DNA of 64,000 nt from Marinoscillum luteum. Its GTDB lineage: Bacteria > Bacteroidota > Bacteroidia > Cytophagales > Cyclobacteriaceae. The stretch covers positions 310,001 to 374,000 of the forward strand of contig NZ_JBIPKE010000015.1 of assembly GCF_044005705.1 (NCBI RefSeq), read 5' to 3'. Within the stretch, counting starts at the first letter, position 1. Each line of letters opens with the position of its first letter. Shown here in pieces: positions 25,569 to 34,500 of this stretch. The translations under genes were made by a program, and so were the position numbers. A model generated the notes under the pieces. The model was not told where the DNA came from. It worked only from the letters and a program-made list of their open reading frames with translations, and did not search any database.

Positions 25569-27038
25569 ATGAACATCACCATAGAAAATATCATTCTTAT
25601 TGGGTCGGTACTATTGCTCATAAGCATCATCGCCGGGAAAACCAGTTATCGATTCGGTATCCCCACGTTGCTGCTATTCCTTACCATTGGCATGCTGGCC
25701 GGATCAGATGGCATTGGAGGTATCTATTTTGACAATCCTCAAATCGCACAGTTCATTGGAGTGGTTTCTCTTAATTTCATCTTGTTCTCAGGAGGTTTAG
25801 ACACCAGTTGGCAATCTGTAAAGCCCGTATTAAAAGAAGGTATTGCCCTGTCTACACTCGGTGTTCTCTTAACCGCCATTGGTCTGGGCTATTTTGTTTA
25901 CCTCATCACGGACTTTAGCCTGTACGAAAGTCTCCTGCTGGGTGCCATTGTCTCGTCTACCGATGCTGCGGCGGTCTTTTCCATTTTGAGAGGTAGAAAC
26001 CTCGCTCTGAAGAAGAACCTCAGACCTACATTGGAGCTGGAAAGCGGAAGTAACGACCCAATGGCCTATGTACTTACCATTGCCTTTCTTTCACTGGTAC
26101 AGGAGCCGGAGCAAAGCATTTTCTCAATTATTCCATTGTTGTTCCTTCAAATGAGCATAGGTGGAGTAGCCGGTTTTCTCTTCGGAAAGCTCAGCAAAAT
26201 CGTGATTAATAAAATCAAACTGGATTATGAAGGGCTATATCCGGTGCTCACCATAGCCCTTATGTTTATCACCTTTTCCGCAACGGACGCCATAGGCGGC
26301 AATGGCTTTCTGGCGATATACATCTGTTCGGTCTATCTGGGTAATCAAAATTTGATTCACAAAAAGACCATCATGCGGATGTTTGATGGGCTGGCCTGGT
26401 TGATGCAGATCGTCCTGTTCCTTACGTTGGGTTTATTGGTCTTTCCGAGTCAGATTATCCCCTTCATCGGTGTTGGCCTGTTGATCAGCATCTTCCTCAT
26501 CCTGGTCGCTCGTCCGCTCGCCGTTTTCATTGCACTCATCCCGTTTAAAATGAGGCTGAAACGGAGATTTTATATTTCGTGGGTGGGCTTAAGAGGTGCA
26601 GTACCCATCGTATTTGCCACCTATCCACTGCTGGCCGGAATAGATAAATCTCATGCCATTTTCAACATCGTATTCTTTGTGTCCATCTCCTCTGTGCTTG
26701 TACAGGGCACCACCTTGTCCATCGTAGCGAAATGGCTGAACGTTGGACTACCAGAGAAGGCAAAGCCACTATCCCCAACGGATCAACTCATGGTGGAGCA
26801 TCCCAAAACCTTAATGAAGGAAATAGTGGTGGAGGAAAACTCTACGGCCATCGGTTTGAAAATAGTGGACTTGAAGTTTCCGAAAAACGCCATCATCGCT
26901 ATGATAGAGCGTGAAGGGAATTACCTAACCCCAAACGGTTCTACCGAACTGATGGCCCGTGATAAGCTGGTGGTACTCACCGACAAAAAGGATGTATTGA
27001 ATGAAGTATATGCTTCACTACGAATGGATAAGGCATGA
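25569..27038 (+). CDS. K+/H+ antiporter, CPA1 type with TrkA-C domain
   Basis: A 489-residue membrane transporter with ~12 hydrophobic segments. The CPA1 fingerprint includes TIGMLAGSDGIGG (about 40-52), SSTDAAAVFSILRGR (about 132-146) and SGSNDPMAYVLT (about 161-172). The C-terminal ~85 residues form a RCK/TrkA-C domain (AIGLKIVDLKFPKNAIIAMI). The form matches NhaP2/CvrA potassium-proton antiporters, which set cytoplasmic K+ and pH. It stands behind the ars operon on its own promoter. Confidence 0.92.
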   Translation: MNITIENIILIGSVLLLISIIAGKTSYRFGIPTLLLFLTIGMLAGSDGIGGIYFDNPQIAQFIGVVSLNFILFSGGLDTSWQSVKPVLKEGIALSTLGVLLTAIGLGYFVYLITDFSLYESLLLGAIVSSTDAAAVFSILRGRNLALKKNLRPTLELESGSNDPMAYVLTIAFLSLVQEPEQSIFSIIPLLFLQMSIGGVAGFLFGKLSKIVINKIKLDYEGLYPVLTIALMFITFSATDAIGGNGFLAIYICSVYLGNQNLIHKKTIMRMFDGLAWLMQIVLFLTLGLLVFPSQIIPFIGVGLLISIFLILVARPLAVFIALIPFKMRLKRRFYISWVGLRGAVPIVFATYPLLAGIDKSHAIFNIVFFVSISSVLVQGTTLSIVAKWLNVGLPEKAKPLSPTDQLMVEHPKTLMKEIVVEENSTAIGLKIVDLKFPKNAIIAMIEREGNYLTPNGSTELMARDKLVVLTDKKDVLNEVYASLRMDKA

Positions 27039-27123
27039 TACGCTGACTTAAAAATCATAAAAAACAACCAACTTTGTATTTTAGCGGTTTGAGATGTTTG
27101 ACATCCATTTACTACGTTCATAA

Positions 27124-27489
27124 TTGAGTATTCTAAAGAAAACAGGCACAATTACATCCTTATTAGCCATTTACCTGTTGGCTATTGGGTTGGCTTGTTC
27201 TGCACAGGCACATCTCCTCGTGCAAAAGCAAGGGACTGCTGCTTATTATCAATCAGATCAGTTAAGCGATCAGTTCAAGCACACCTTCCCCCCGACCTAC
27301 AATGTCATCATTCAGGGGACTTCTTCACCAAGACCCTATCCCACCAATGAGAGTCAGACCTGGGCGGTTCTGTGGGCACATTCATTCCATTTCGACAGGC
27401 CATTTAATGGACTATACTATCATGTGCTCAATCTTCTTATTGAGCAAGAGAAGGCCGATCTCCTCTACCCTTTTCATTTCTTCTTTTAG
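27124..27489 (+). CDS. small secreted or membrane hypothetical protein
   Basis: A 121-residue frame from TTG 27124. Residues 8-30 (ITSLLAIYLLAIGLACSAQA) look like a signal peptide or anchor, with a cysteine at about 24. The rest (TFPPTYNVIIQGTSSPRPYP and an aromatic C-terminus) matches nothing I recognise. Coding is plausible but the non-ATG start lowers confidence. Confidence 0.45.
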   Translation: MSILKKTGTITSLLAIYLLAIGLACSAQAHLLVQKQGTAAYYQSDQLSDQFKHTFPPTYNVIIQGTSSPRPYPTNESQTWAVLWAHSFHFDRPFNGLYYHVLNLLIEQEKADLLYPFHFFF

Positions 27490-27542
27490 TTCCCTCCCAT
27501 ACTTCACCTGAAGGCACTTCTGTTTGCCTTTTTCTTAATTGA

Positions 27543-27569
27543 ATTTCCGGCGGCTTACATGCCGGAAAT
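27543..27569. terminator. strong stem-loop before the 165-aa membrane protein gene
   Basis: ATTTCCGGC and GCCGGAAAT form a perfect 9-bp stem with a 9-nt loop. It ends 31 bp before ATG 27601, so it may end the upstream transcript or act as a leader hairpin. Confidence 0.5.
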
Positions 27570-27600
27570 GATGATCACTCACATAATAAAATATAAAAAC

Positions 27601-28095
27601 ATGGAGTTGGGAACAACCATTATCGGGCTGGGTGCAACAGCCTTGTGTATTGTACCATTTGTATTAATGCGCAGAAGCACTAAAAAAAAGGAGCATGAAC
27701 TTATTAATGGCTTGAAGGTCATTGCAGCTTCCTACAATCGGGAAGTATCGATCTATGACTGTGGGATTGACTTTGCCGTGGGGATGTCCGCGGCAAGAGA
27801 CTTTGTCTTCTTTGTTAAAATCAGAAATGAGGAGATGCTGGAGCAGTGTATTCCGCTGAATGCCATCCAAAAATGTAGGATAGACAGCACCAAAAGGAGC
27901 ATCAAAACCAAAGATGGTCATGAGTCGGTAACTGACAAACTGGAACTTACTTTTTTACCAATAGTTAAAAGTATTGCGGCCAGCCAGTTTGAGTTTTTCA
28001 ATTCTGAGGACCACTTTCAACTCAATGGAGAGCTACAACTCATCAAAAAATGGGAGGCGCTTATCAATGAGATTCTGAGTGGTAAAAAACCGTAG
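27601..28095 (+). CDS. single-span membrane protein of unknown function
   Basis: A 164-residue protein. Residues 4-24 (TTIIGLGATALCIVPFVLMR) span the membrane, and the rest is a cytoplasmic-looking alpha/beta domain (DFAVGMSAARDFVFFVKIRN; QLIKKWEALINEIL). ATG 27601 is preferred to the longer frame from 27559, whose first codons overlap a hairpin. I do not recognise the family. Confidence 0.7.
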   Translation: MELGTTIIGLGATALCIVPFVLMRRSTKKKEHELINGLKVIAASYNREVSIYDCGIDFAVGMSAARDFVFFVKIRNEEMLEQCIPLNAIQKCRIDSTKRSIKTKDGHESVTDKLELTFLPIVKSIAASQFEFFNSEDHFQLNGELQLIKKWEALINEILSGKKP

Positions 28096-28108
28096 GTATT
28101 TCTGAATC

Positions 28109-28141
28109 ATGTGGCCCTGTGACACCATCTCAGGGCTACAT
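28109..28141. terminator. terminator hairpin between convergent genes
   Basis: ATGTGGCCCTG and CAGGGCTACAT pair over 10 of 11 positions across an 11-nt loop, between the convergent stops at 28095 and 28169. T-rich sequence follows on the + side (TATTTATCTC). Confidence 0.7.
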
Positions 28142-28168
28142 ATTTATCTCTCCTGAGCCCCATACCTT

Positions 28169-29446
28169 CTATTTATCAAGTTGAAATGAGGTAGAAATAA
28201 TATGCGCCTGCAGTCCATTGGAGCGGTGCATATAGCTGTATCTTAAGGCCACGGTTTGCAAAGCTGATTTGTGGACAAAACGCTTTTTTAACCCAATGCC
28301 CATGGTGTAGGTTTCGAAACTGGACAGATCATAATCTGAGGTGAAATATCGCTCCGTTCTTTCGTGCTCACCATACCCGGCAAAATAGCGGCTGCCTTGC
28401 TGCACATAAAACCGAAAATGAGGAGTCACGATCAAAACTGGTGTGATTTTAATACTTGTCTCGTTCTGGGTGGTCAGGGCACGAATCCCAAAACTATCCG
28501 AATAAAGATTCACGGTATTCTTCAGAATGATTGCACCGCCCACAAACGAGTTGAGTCTGAAGGCTATTCCTCCTTTCCATCGCTCATATGGCAATTGCTC
28601 CACCTTCAGGAACCCATCCGTAAAATAAATCCTGTGAAAAGGGGTGGCCAGCAGTCCCTTCTGAAGCGTAAGGTCCGCAAATAGACCGATCATATTCCTG
28701 CGGTTAAGCACCTGCGTGTAGCCCCCTTTCAGGATATACGAATTTCGATTGTGGGTCTCATACCATTTTCTATTGCGGTTGCGCAGCTCAAAAGGGTAAA
28801 TAAGCTTGGTCGGTCGGTAATAACCGGAGTGAAACAAACCCCACCTCAGGTCATCATTATACATTTGAAACTGTAGACTGTACTTTTTCATTTGGTCTGC
28901 ACTTTCTTTTGCAACACCAATTTCCGTCTTCAGTGAACTATAATCACTCTCCAAAGACAACCCAAGTCCGCCATCAAGCGTCAGACCTGACCCTCTCAGG
29001 TGATGGCCATACGTACCATAGAGGTACCCCCTTCCGTCTAATCGTGAAGCAGAGGAGACAATAAAATCAATATTATCAGCCGAAGCAGAAGAAATGATAT
29101 CTACCCCGGTGTGCATCTGTACATAATGATTGGCACGATCCTTCCTGACACGAAGCGATGGCCCGTACACCATGAGTTTCTCGGTACCTATTCCTCCAGT
29201 CACCGCAGAGTTGCTGCCATCCTGGATATAGTGGTTGTATACTATTTCTACCTGGAGAGGATCAACTGCCTGGCTGGCACCACTATCAGTGAGGCTGAGT
29301 ATTTGCGCTTCCTGGGCAGGATAGTTATTCACCAGAACTTCATCCGCATATTGGCTGTCGTCAACCTCACTCCTTTGATGCTGAGCTTTAATCATGAGGT
29401 GAGCGCTAATGAGGGCTCCGGCTAATACCTCTCTGATTCGAACCAT
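28169..29446 (-). CDS. DUF3570 outer-membrane protein
   Basis: A 425-residue beta-barrel-like protein of the DUF3570 family. It has many aromatic-ended strands (LRWGLFHSGYYRPTKLIYPF; TVALRYSYMHRSNGLQAHII) and ends in STSFQLDK, a normal outer-membrane end. The N-terminus (VLAGALISAHLMIKAQ) looks like a short signal peptide. It is the last gene of the thioredoxin-ApbE-DUF4266-DUF3570 operon. That set is widespread in Bacteroidota and thought to be involved in an envelope redox or flavinylation process. Confidence 0.88.
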   Translation of the reverse strand: MVRIREVLAGALISAHLMIKAQHQRSEVDDSQYADEVLVNNYPAQEAQILSLTDSGASQAVDPLQVEIVYNHYIQDGSNSAVTGGIGTEKLMVYGPSLRVRKDRANHYVQMHTGVDIISSASADNIDFIVSSASRLDGRGYLYGTYGHHLRGSGLTLDGGLGLSLESDYSSLKTEIGVAKESADQMKKYSLQFQMYNDDLRWGLFHSGYYRPTKLIYPFELRNRNRKWYETHNRNSYILKGGYTQVLNRRNMIGLFADLTLQKGLLATPFHRIYFTDGFLKVEQLPYERWKGGIAFRLNSFVGGAIILKNTVNLYSDSFGIRALTTQNETSIKITPVLIVTPHFRFYVQQGSRYFAGYGEHERTERYFTSDYDLSSFETYTMGIGLKKRFVHKSALQTVALRYSYMHRSNGLQAHIISTSFQLDK

Positions 29447-29456
29447 CCTTTATCGA

Positions 29457-29666
29457 TCAATTACACCCACATCCACCACTTGATTTGGGGGCACCTGCCG
29501 GCGTAGCTCCCTCGCGAATCGAATGGACATAGTTGGAAAAACGCACTCCATTATCAAAATCCATCTGCATCTCTGGATCATCCACATACTGCCGCTCATA
29601 GGGCTTAAGTGAAGCACACGAGGACACCACACCTGCTAAAATCAAAAGTCTAACTAATTGCTTCAT
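29457..29666 (-). CDS. DUF4266 lipoprotein
   Basis: A 69-residue lipoprotein. ATG 29666 begins a lipoprotein signal, MKQLVRLLILAGVVSSC, with the lipid cysteine at residue 17. The mature part (LKPYERQYVDDPEMQMDF) and the C-terminal cysteine pair in GGCGCN match DUF4266. It overlaps the end of apbE by 17 bp and precedes DUF3570 by 10 bp. The cysteine tail could carry a metal or redox group; this is inference. Confidence 0.9.
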   Translation of the reverse strand: MKQLVRLLILAGVVSSCASLKPYERQYVDDPEMQMDFDNGVRFSNYVHSIREGATPAGAPKSSGGCGCN

Positions 29667-30576
29667 ATTGAATATCCTTTGAAAAGAAGACCTCTTGCTT
29701 ATCATCCAACATGATACAATGTGTCTGGGGCAATTCATTGATGAGTGCCATCCCCTCATCCACCCCTTTCACATAGGCTGCCGTAGCCAGTGCATCGGAG
29801 AGTTCCGCGCTGGGCGAAATCACGGTGACGCTGGACACACCTGATAAAGGTAATCCGGTGAAGGGACTTATGGTGTGTGAATAGCGTTTGCCCTCATGGA
29901 TAAAATACTGCTCAGCATCTCCGGAGGTGGCCACAGATGCATTGTGAATGGGAATCTGAAAAAGTATTTTATCATGGTTTTCGGGATCAGAAACCCCCAC
30001 CTTCCAGGCATTCCCCCATTGATTGAGTCCAAAGGCATTCAGATCCCCGCTGGCATTGACAAAACCTGAGGTCACACCCATGGATTGCCACAGGGCTTTC
30101 ACCTGATCGGATGCATAACCTTTACCTATCGCGGCAAAACTAATGCGCATGCCATCGTGCTTCTGTATGGAATGAGATTCATGGTCCAGGATGAGGCCAA
30201 TATACCCCACGGTAGTGAGTGCTGCTTCCACCGCCTCTTGGGAAGGAAACTCAAAATGATTTTTACGAAACTGATACAGCCCCTTGAGCGGGCTCACGGT
30301 AATGTCAAATGCTCCGTGTGTCATTCGGCTTATTTTCACTGACCGATCAATCAGGTGAAAACACTCCGGGTCCAGGGCAATGGGCAGATCAGAAGGATGA
30401 TTATTGATTTTACTAACCTCAGAATCCGGCAAAAACTCTGAAAGCAACCCCTCAATGCGTACAATTTCATCTATTCCGGCCTGCAGGATTTGGCCTGCCC
30501 GATTCCCGTCCTCCTCTACCACTCCGAGGCTGAAAGTGCATCCCATCAAACGTTTGGTGACATTCCATTCTTTCAC
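29650..30576 (-). CDS. apbE: FAD:protein FMN transferase
   Basis: A 308-residue ApbE family protein. It moves FMN from FAD onto a threonine or serine of a target protein in the cell envelope. Features are RLMGCTFSLGV near the start, THGAFDITVSPL (about 87-98), FAAIGKGYASDQV (about 149-161), NASGDLNAFG (about 176-185) and YSHTISPFTGLPL (about 233-245). No signal peptide is evident, unlike many ApbE proteins. It overlaps the thioredoxin gene by 4 bp. The target is unknown; DUF4266/DUF3570 are candidates by neighbourhood only. Confidence 0.93.
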   Translation of the reverse strand: MKEWNVTKRLMGCTFSLGVVEEDGNRAGQILQAGIDEIVRIEGLLSEFLPDSEVSKINNHPSDLPIALDPECFHLIDRSVKISRMTHGAFDITVSPLKGLYQFRKNHFEFPSQEAVEAALTTVGYIGLILDHESHSIQKHDGMRISFAAIGKGYASDQVKALWQSMGVTSGFVNASGDLNAFGLNQWGNAWKVGVSDPENHDKILFQIPIHNASVATSGDAEQYFIHEGKRYSHTISPFTGLPLSGVSSVTVISPSAELSDALATAAYVKGVDEGMALINELPQTHCIMLDDKQEVFFSKDIQYEAIS

Positions 30577-30980
30577 TTCAGTTGTTTTAACCCCAAATCG
30601 ATCCTCCTGGCAAAATCACTGCTGGTTTCATTCATATAGCCGAGCTCCAGATAGGCCTGATCTGTTGGTTCCACCAATACAATGGTAGGGTAAACACCCT
30701 GAAAATCATATCTCCTGGCTATGGAATCATTTTGTGTTTTTTGAGCAGCTGTCAGTTTATTCCTTTGAGGAAAGTCTACCCGGATCAGTGATATATTATT
30801 GGCTTCCAAAAACACCTGAAAATCTACATCAGATAAAACAGACCGCTCCAACCTGCGACAGTTGACACACCAGTCCGATCCTTCAAAAATGATCAGTTGG
30901 TATTTATTGCCTTCGGGCGGGGAATTATAAGATGTCATTAGCCCGAAGGCCAATGACATCCAAAGGATTCTTACTAACAT
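30573..30980 (-). CDS. thioredoxin-fold protein, periplasmic
   Basis: A 135-residue thioredoxin-like protein with an N-terminal signal (ILWMSLAFGLMTSY) and the active-site motif SDWCVNCRRLE (about 35-45), a CxxC site. GVYPTIVLVEP supplies the cis-proline loop. It is the first gene of the ApbE operon and probably keeps envelope partners, such as the cysteine-rich DUF4266 tail, in a given redox state. Confidence 0.9.
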   Translation of the reverse strand: MLVRILWMSLAFGLMTSYNSPPEGNKYQLIIFEGSDWCVNCRRLERSVLSDVDFQVFLEANNISLIRVDFPQRNKLTAAQKTQNDSIARRYDFQGVYPTIVLVEPTDQAYLELGYMNETSSDFARRIDLGLKQLK

Positions 30981-30994
30981 AAGATATCCAAATC

Positions 30995-31471
30995 TTAATC
31001 GTCATCGCTGGCGTCAAGCATCTTAAATATCCAGGGATCTTTGAGGCCACTTGTTCGTCCGCTGGAATTAGTGGACGGCTTACGCTGGACAGTAAAGTCA
31101 TCCGGGAAATTATCATCGGTCACAGTGGCCTCAAATTCAACACCGGTTGAAGCGGTAAATTTTATGACCTTGGAGGTAGCGTCATAAGTATAAGTACCCT
31201 CACCCTCAGGCCAAACCGTATTAAAACCATCCGGCACATTTTCTATACTATAAGCGAACAACAGGTCAGACTCAGATTGCAGATCAAGTCTAAACTCCGT
31301 CCAGTCTCCTTTCTCCGCAATGTCTGCTGAAGGCTCAACCGAAGAATTTTCTGTTTTCCAATATCCTGTCACATCGAAATCTGAGGAATCATCCCCAGCT
31401 TCTGGACAACCTGTACATACTATTAATGAAGCAATGGTGATAACCAGAAGTGCTACTTTTAGATTCTTCAT
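30995..31471 (-). CDS. lipoprotein of unknown function
   Basis: A 158-residue lipoprotein. ATG 31471 gives MKNLKVALLVITIASLIVCT with a lipobox ending at TGC (cysteine ~22). The mature part is acidic with a beta-sandwich look (FDVTGYWKTENSSVE; GTYTYDATSKVIKFTA) and ends in DASDDD. It sits 14 bp upstream of the thioredoxin gene and directly after the large secreted protein gene, so it may share their transcript. Confidence 0.75.
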   Translation of the reverse strand: MKNLKVALLVITIASLIVCTGCPEAGDDSSDFDVTGYWKTENSSVEPSADIAEKGDWTEFRLDLQSESDLLFAYSIENVPDGFNTVWPEGEGTYTYDATSKVIKFTASTGVEFEATVTDDNFPDDFTVQRKPSTNSSGRTSGLKDPWIFKMLDASDDD

Positions 31472-31500
31472 TATGATCAATGTTTTGAGTGCTTAATAAA

Positions 31501-34500
31501 TTAATTCTGAAGGATCACCCGATGAGTAGTTTGGGTGGATCCGCTAAATACCCTGACTAAATAAATTCCCGGACGCTCGCCCGATAAGTCAATTTTAGTT
31601 TCCTGCATCGGCACATAGATGTCCTTATACAGTACCCTGCGGCCCATCATATCATAAACCTCCAAGTGATCCACAGTACTTCTGCCTTCCATCCTAATGG
31701 AAACAAGACCGGAAGTGATTGAAGGATAGACAATAGCTGTTTCCTTTGAGTCTTCTGTCTCCAGAATTAAGACACAACTTTCATTATCAGACTGCCATCC
31801 CAAGATCGGATAGCCATTGTTGATATTGTCAAGGTCCATGTCCCAAATCTCCTCAGAGCCTATACACTTAAAGTCCCAACCTGCATCTACAAAACTGTAA
31901 GGGTCTTTCATCTGGGCAGTGGTGAGCCCGGTGCCACCGGCACTGCCAGTCTGATTGCTGGTTTCCACATCCCAGTAGCAATTGGTAACGGTAGCAGCTG
32001 CCGCACGACCTATAAAGCCTCCCTGAAACAAAGGCACACCCGGCCCGGTATTGGTGGCACCTTTCACGAATCCTGAGGAATATGAATTCACGATACTTCC
32101 GCCTCTGGTTTCTCCTATTAAGCCTCCGGTATTTCTCGCATCTATCGTTTCTACAGAGGCGGTTGAATAGCAATTACTCACTGTACCCCCATACATCAGC
32201 CCTACGAGCCCTCCTAATGACCGAGAGACATCCCCTTTCAGAGCTCCAGTCGTATAACAATTTTCTATTCTCCCGTTCTCATAAAGGATGTTTACGAGTC
32301 CGGCACCATTGTCAGGATCAACACCACTACCTAAACTCACATTCGTAAGCCCTAAATTCCTGACCTCTCCGTTGAGATAATAAAAGAGGCCGCTCACATA
32401 TGGAAATATATAGACCATCCCGTCAATGGTGTGATAGCCACCATCATAACTGCCAGTGAATTGCCCAGTATTAAGCGCTACCCCATACTCATCATTGTAA
32501 AACTCACCATCCTCGGCAAAATCCGAAGCAGTAAAAGAAATATTCTCCGTTTGCAGAAAATGCTTATTATAATCATCCGGCAACTTCATCAGTGAATCCA
32601 GATCCTTCTTATTGCTGATCAGAAAAGGGTCACTCACTGTTCCCGCTCCACCACTATAGCAATACCTCACATTCACTACCACCTCTTTCAGCTCACTCTT
32701 ACAGTCACCATTGACGGCCTCTACCCAGAAGCTTGCGGTGTTAGGCAGTGAGGTGGTTAAACTTGCCACTTCAGAAAGCACATTGTCTTTAGTCTCAGAA
32801 TCATACCAGGTCACCTCCCCGGCAGTCGCTGTAGCAGTCAACGTAAATTCGAATCCTCCACAGACCGGAGTATCTGCACCAGCAATCGTGACAACCGGAA
32901 TTTCATTGACGGTCACCTCCACTTCATCCTCAGCCGTACAGCCATCTTCGTTGGTTACTGTCAGCGAATAAGTCCCGCTTTCAGTTACTGTAATAGACTG
33001 AGTGGTCTCTCCATTGCTCCAGCTATAGGAAGCAAACCCATCAGGGCCTTCTATGGTATACTCACCACACGATGGAGTTGGAGTGGCTAGTGCAAATTCA
33101 GGTTGTGCATTAATGGTGACCTCAATTTCATCTGAGCCGTCACAGGCGTTTTCTTTGCTGACCACAACTGAATATGTTCCTGTAGTGGTGACTTCAATGG
33201 TTTGGGTAATAGCTCCAGTACTCCAAAGGTAGCTGGCACCAGAATTGCCTGCATCAAGGAGGACCGTTCCTCCGCATTGTGATATATCCTCACCCAAACT
33301 AACGGCAACCATTTCCGGGTTATCCTGCCATTGAAAAATAGGGTAGCCATCATTGACACAGCCATTGTCCATTTGCCAGGTATCTGTGAAATCCCAGTTG
33401 GTAAACTCGGCTTGATCTTGCATTTGGGCAGTGGTGAGGCCGGTGACTCCCGCAGGGTCATCATCAAAACCTACTCCTATCGTATTTTGATCTATGTTCC
33501 AGAAATTATCATTGACACTACCAAAAATTTCTAAACCAAGAAATCCACCAACATCATTTTGTCCACTTACTAAACCTGTCGCATAGCAAAAACTGATATG
33601 CGCCCCACTATTGTACCCTACTAAGCCTCCTACTCTTTCTGCACCCGTAACCGAAACTGCAGCGTAAGAATTGGTAATGGTAGCGTCACCTTCGTTATAT
33701 CCTACCAAACCACCAACTTGCATTGCCCCGCTTACCGACCCTGTAGCATAAATATTTTGGATTTCACCTCTATTATAGCCTACCAAAGATCCCACATAAT
33801 CATTACCTAAAACATTTACATTAATTAAACCAATATTCTGCAGTACACCAATAGAATATCCAAAGAGTCCTATTTCATCACTACCTGATATTTGCAGATC
33901 AGAAATAGTATGATTCATTCCATTATAGCTTCCTGAAAATGGGTTAGCAGAATATATGCCTATTGGAGTATAAGTATCTGAATCTTCAAAAGTGATGTCT
34001 GCAGTTTGGATAAAGTGTTTGTTCCAAAATATACTATTCTCCGAAAGGATCTTCAGATCAGTTTTGGTGGCGATCTCAAAAGGAATTTCCTCCGTTCCTG
34101 CCCCGTTAAAAGGACTGGTCAAGGGAATCATTTCCTGGCTCTCGCCTACGTAAGCATTCCCAGCAATATCCTGTATAGAAGCCTCTACCAGCTCAATGGT
34201 GACGTCACCGTTTCCATCCGGTGTAACATCAACTGTATAAACCAAAGGATCATCAGATACCTGAAGGTTTGCCACACTAGCATTCACCACGGTGATATCT
34301 GCCAATTCAAAGTCTGCATCCTCCGCTCCAAGCAGCTCGTTGAACTCAAAAGTTACAGAAAAGGCACTCAGATCATCGTATGGTATGGAAGAAAGGGCTC
34401 CGGTAATGGTTACCGTAGGAGGATCGATATCGTATACCACAGTTATTTGCGCTGCAGTGTTGCTATTTCCTGCAGCATCTATGGCGACATCCGCTGCAAT

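Noticed and set aside
31868..32348. Several 80-125-codon frames on either strand inside the giant secreted protein gene
   Set aside because: They are shadows of a single uninterrupted 1,753-codon frame with recognisable domains.
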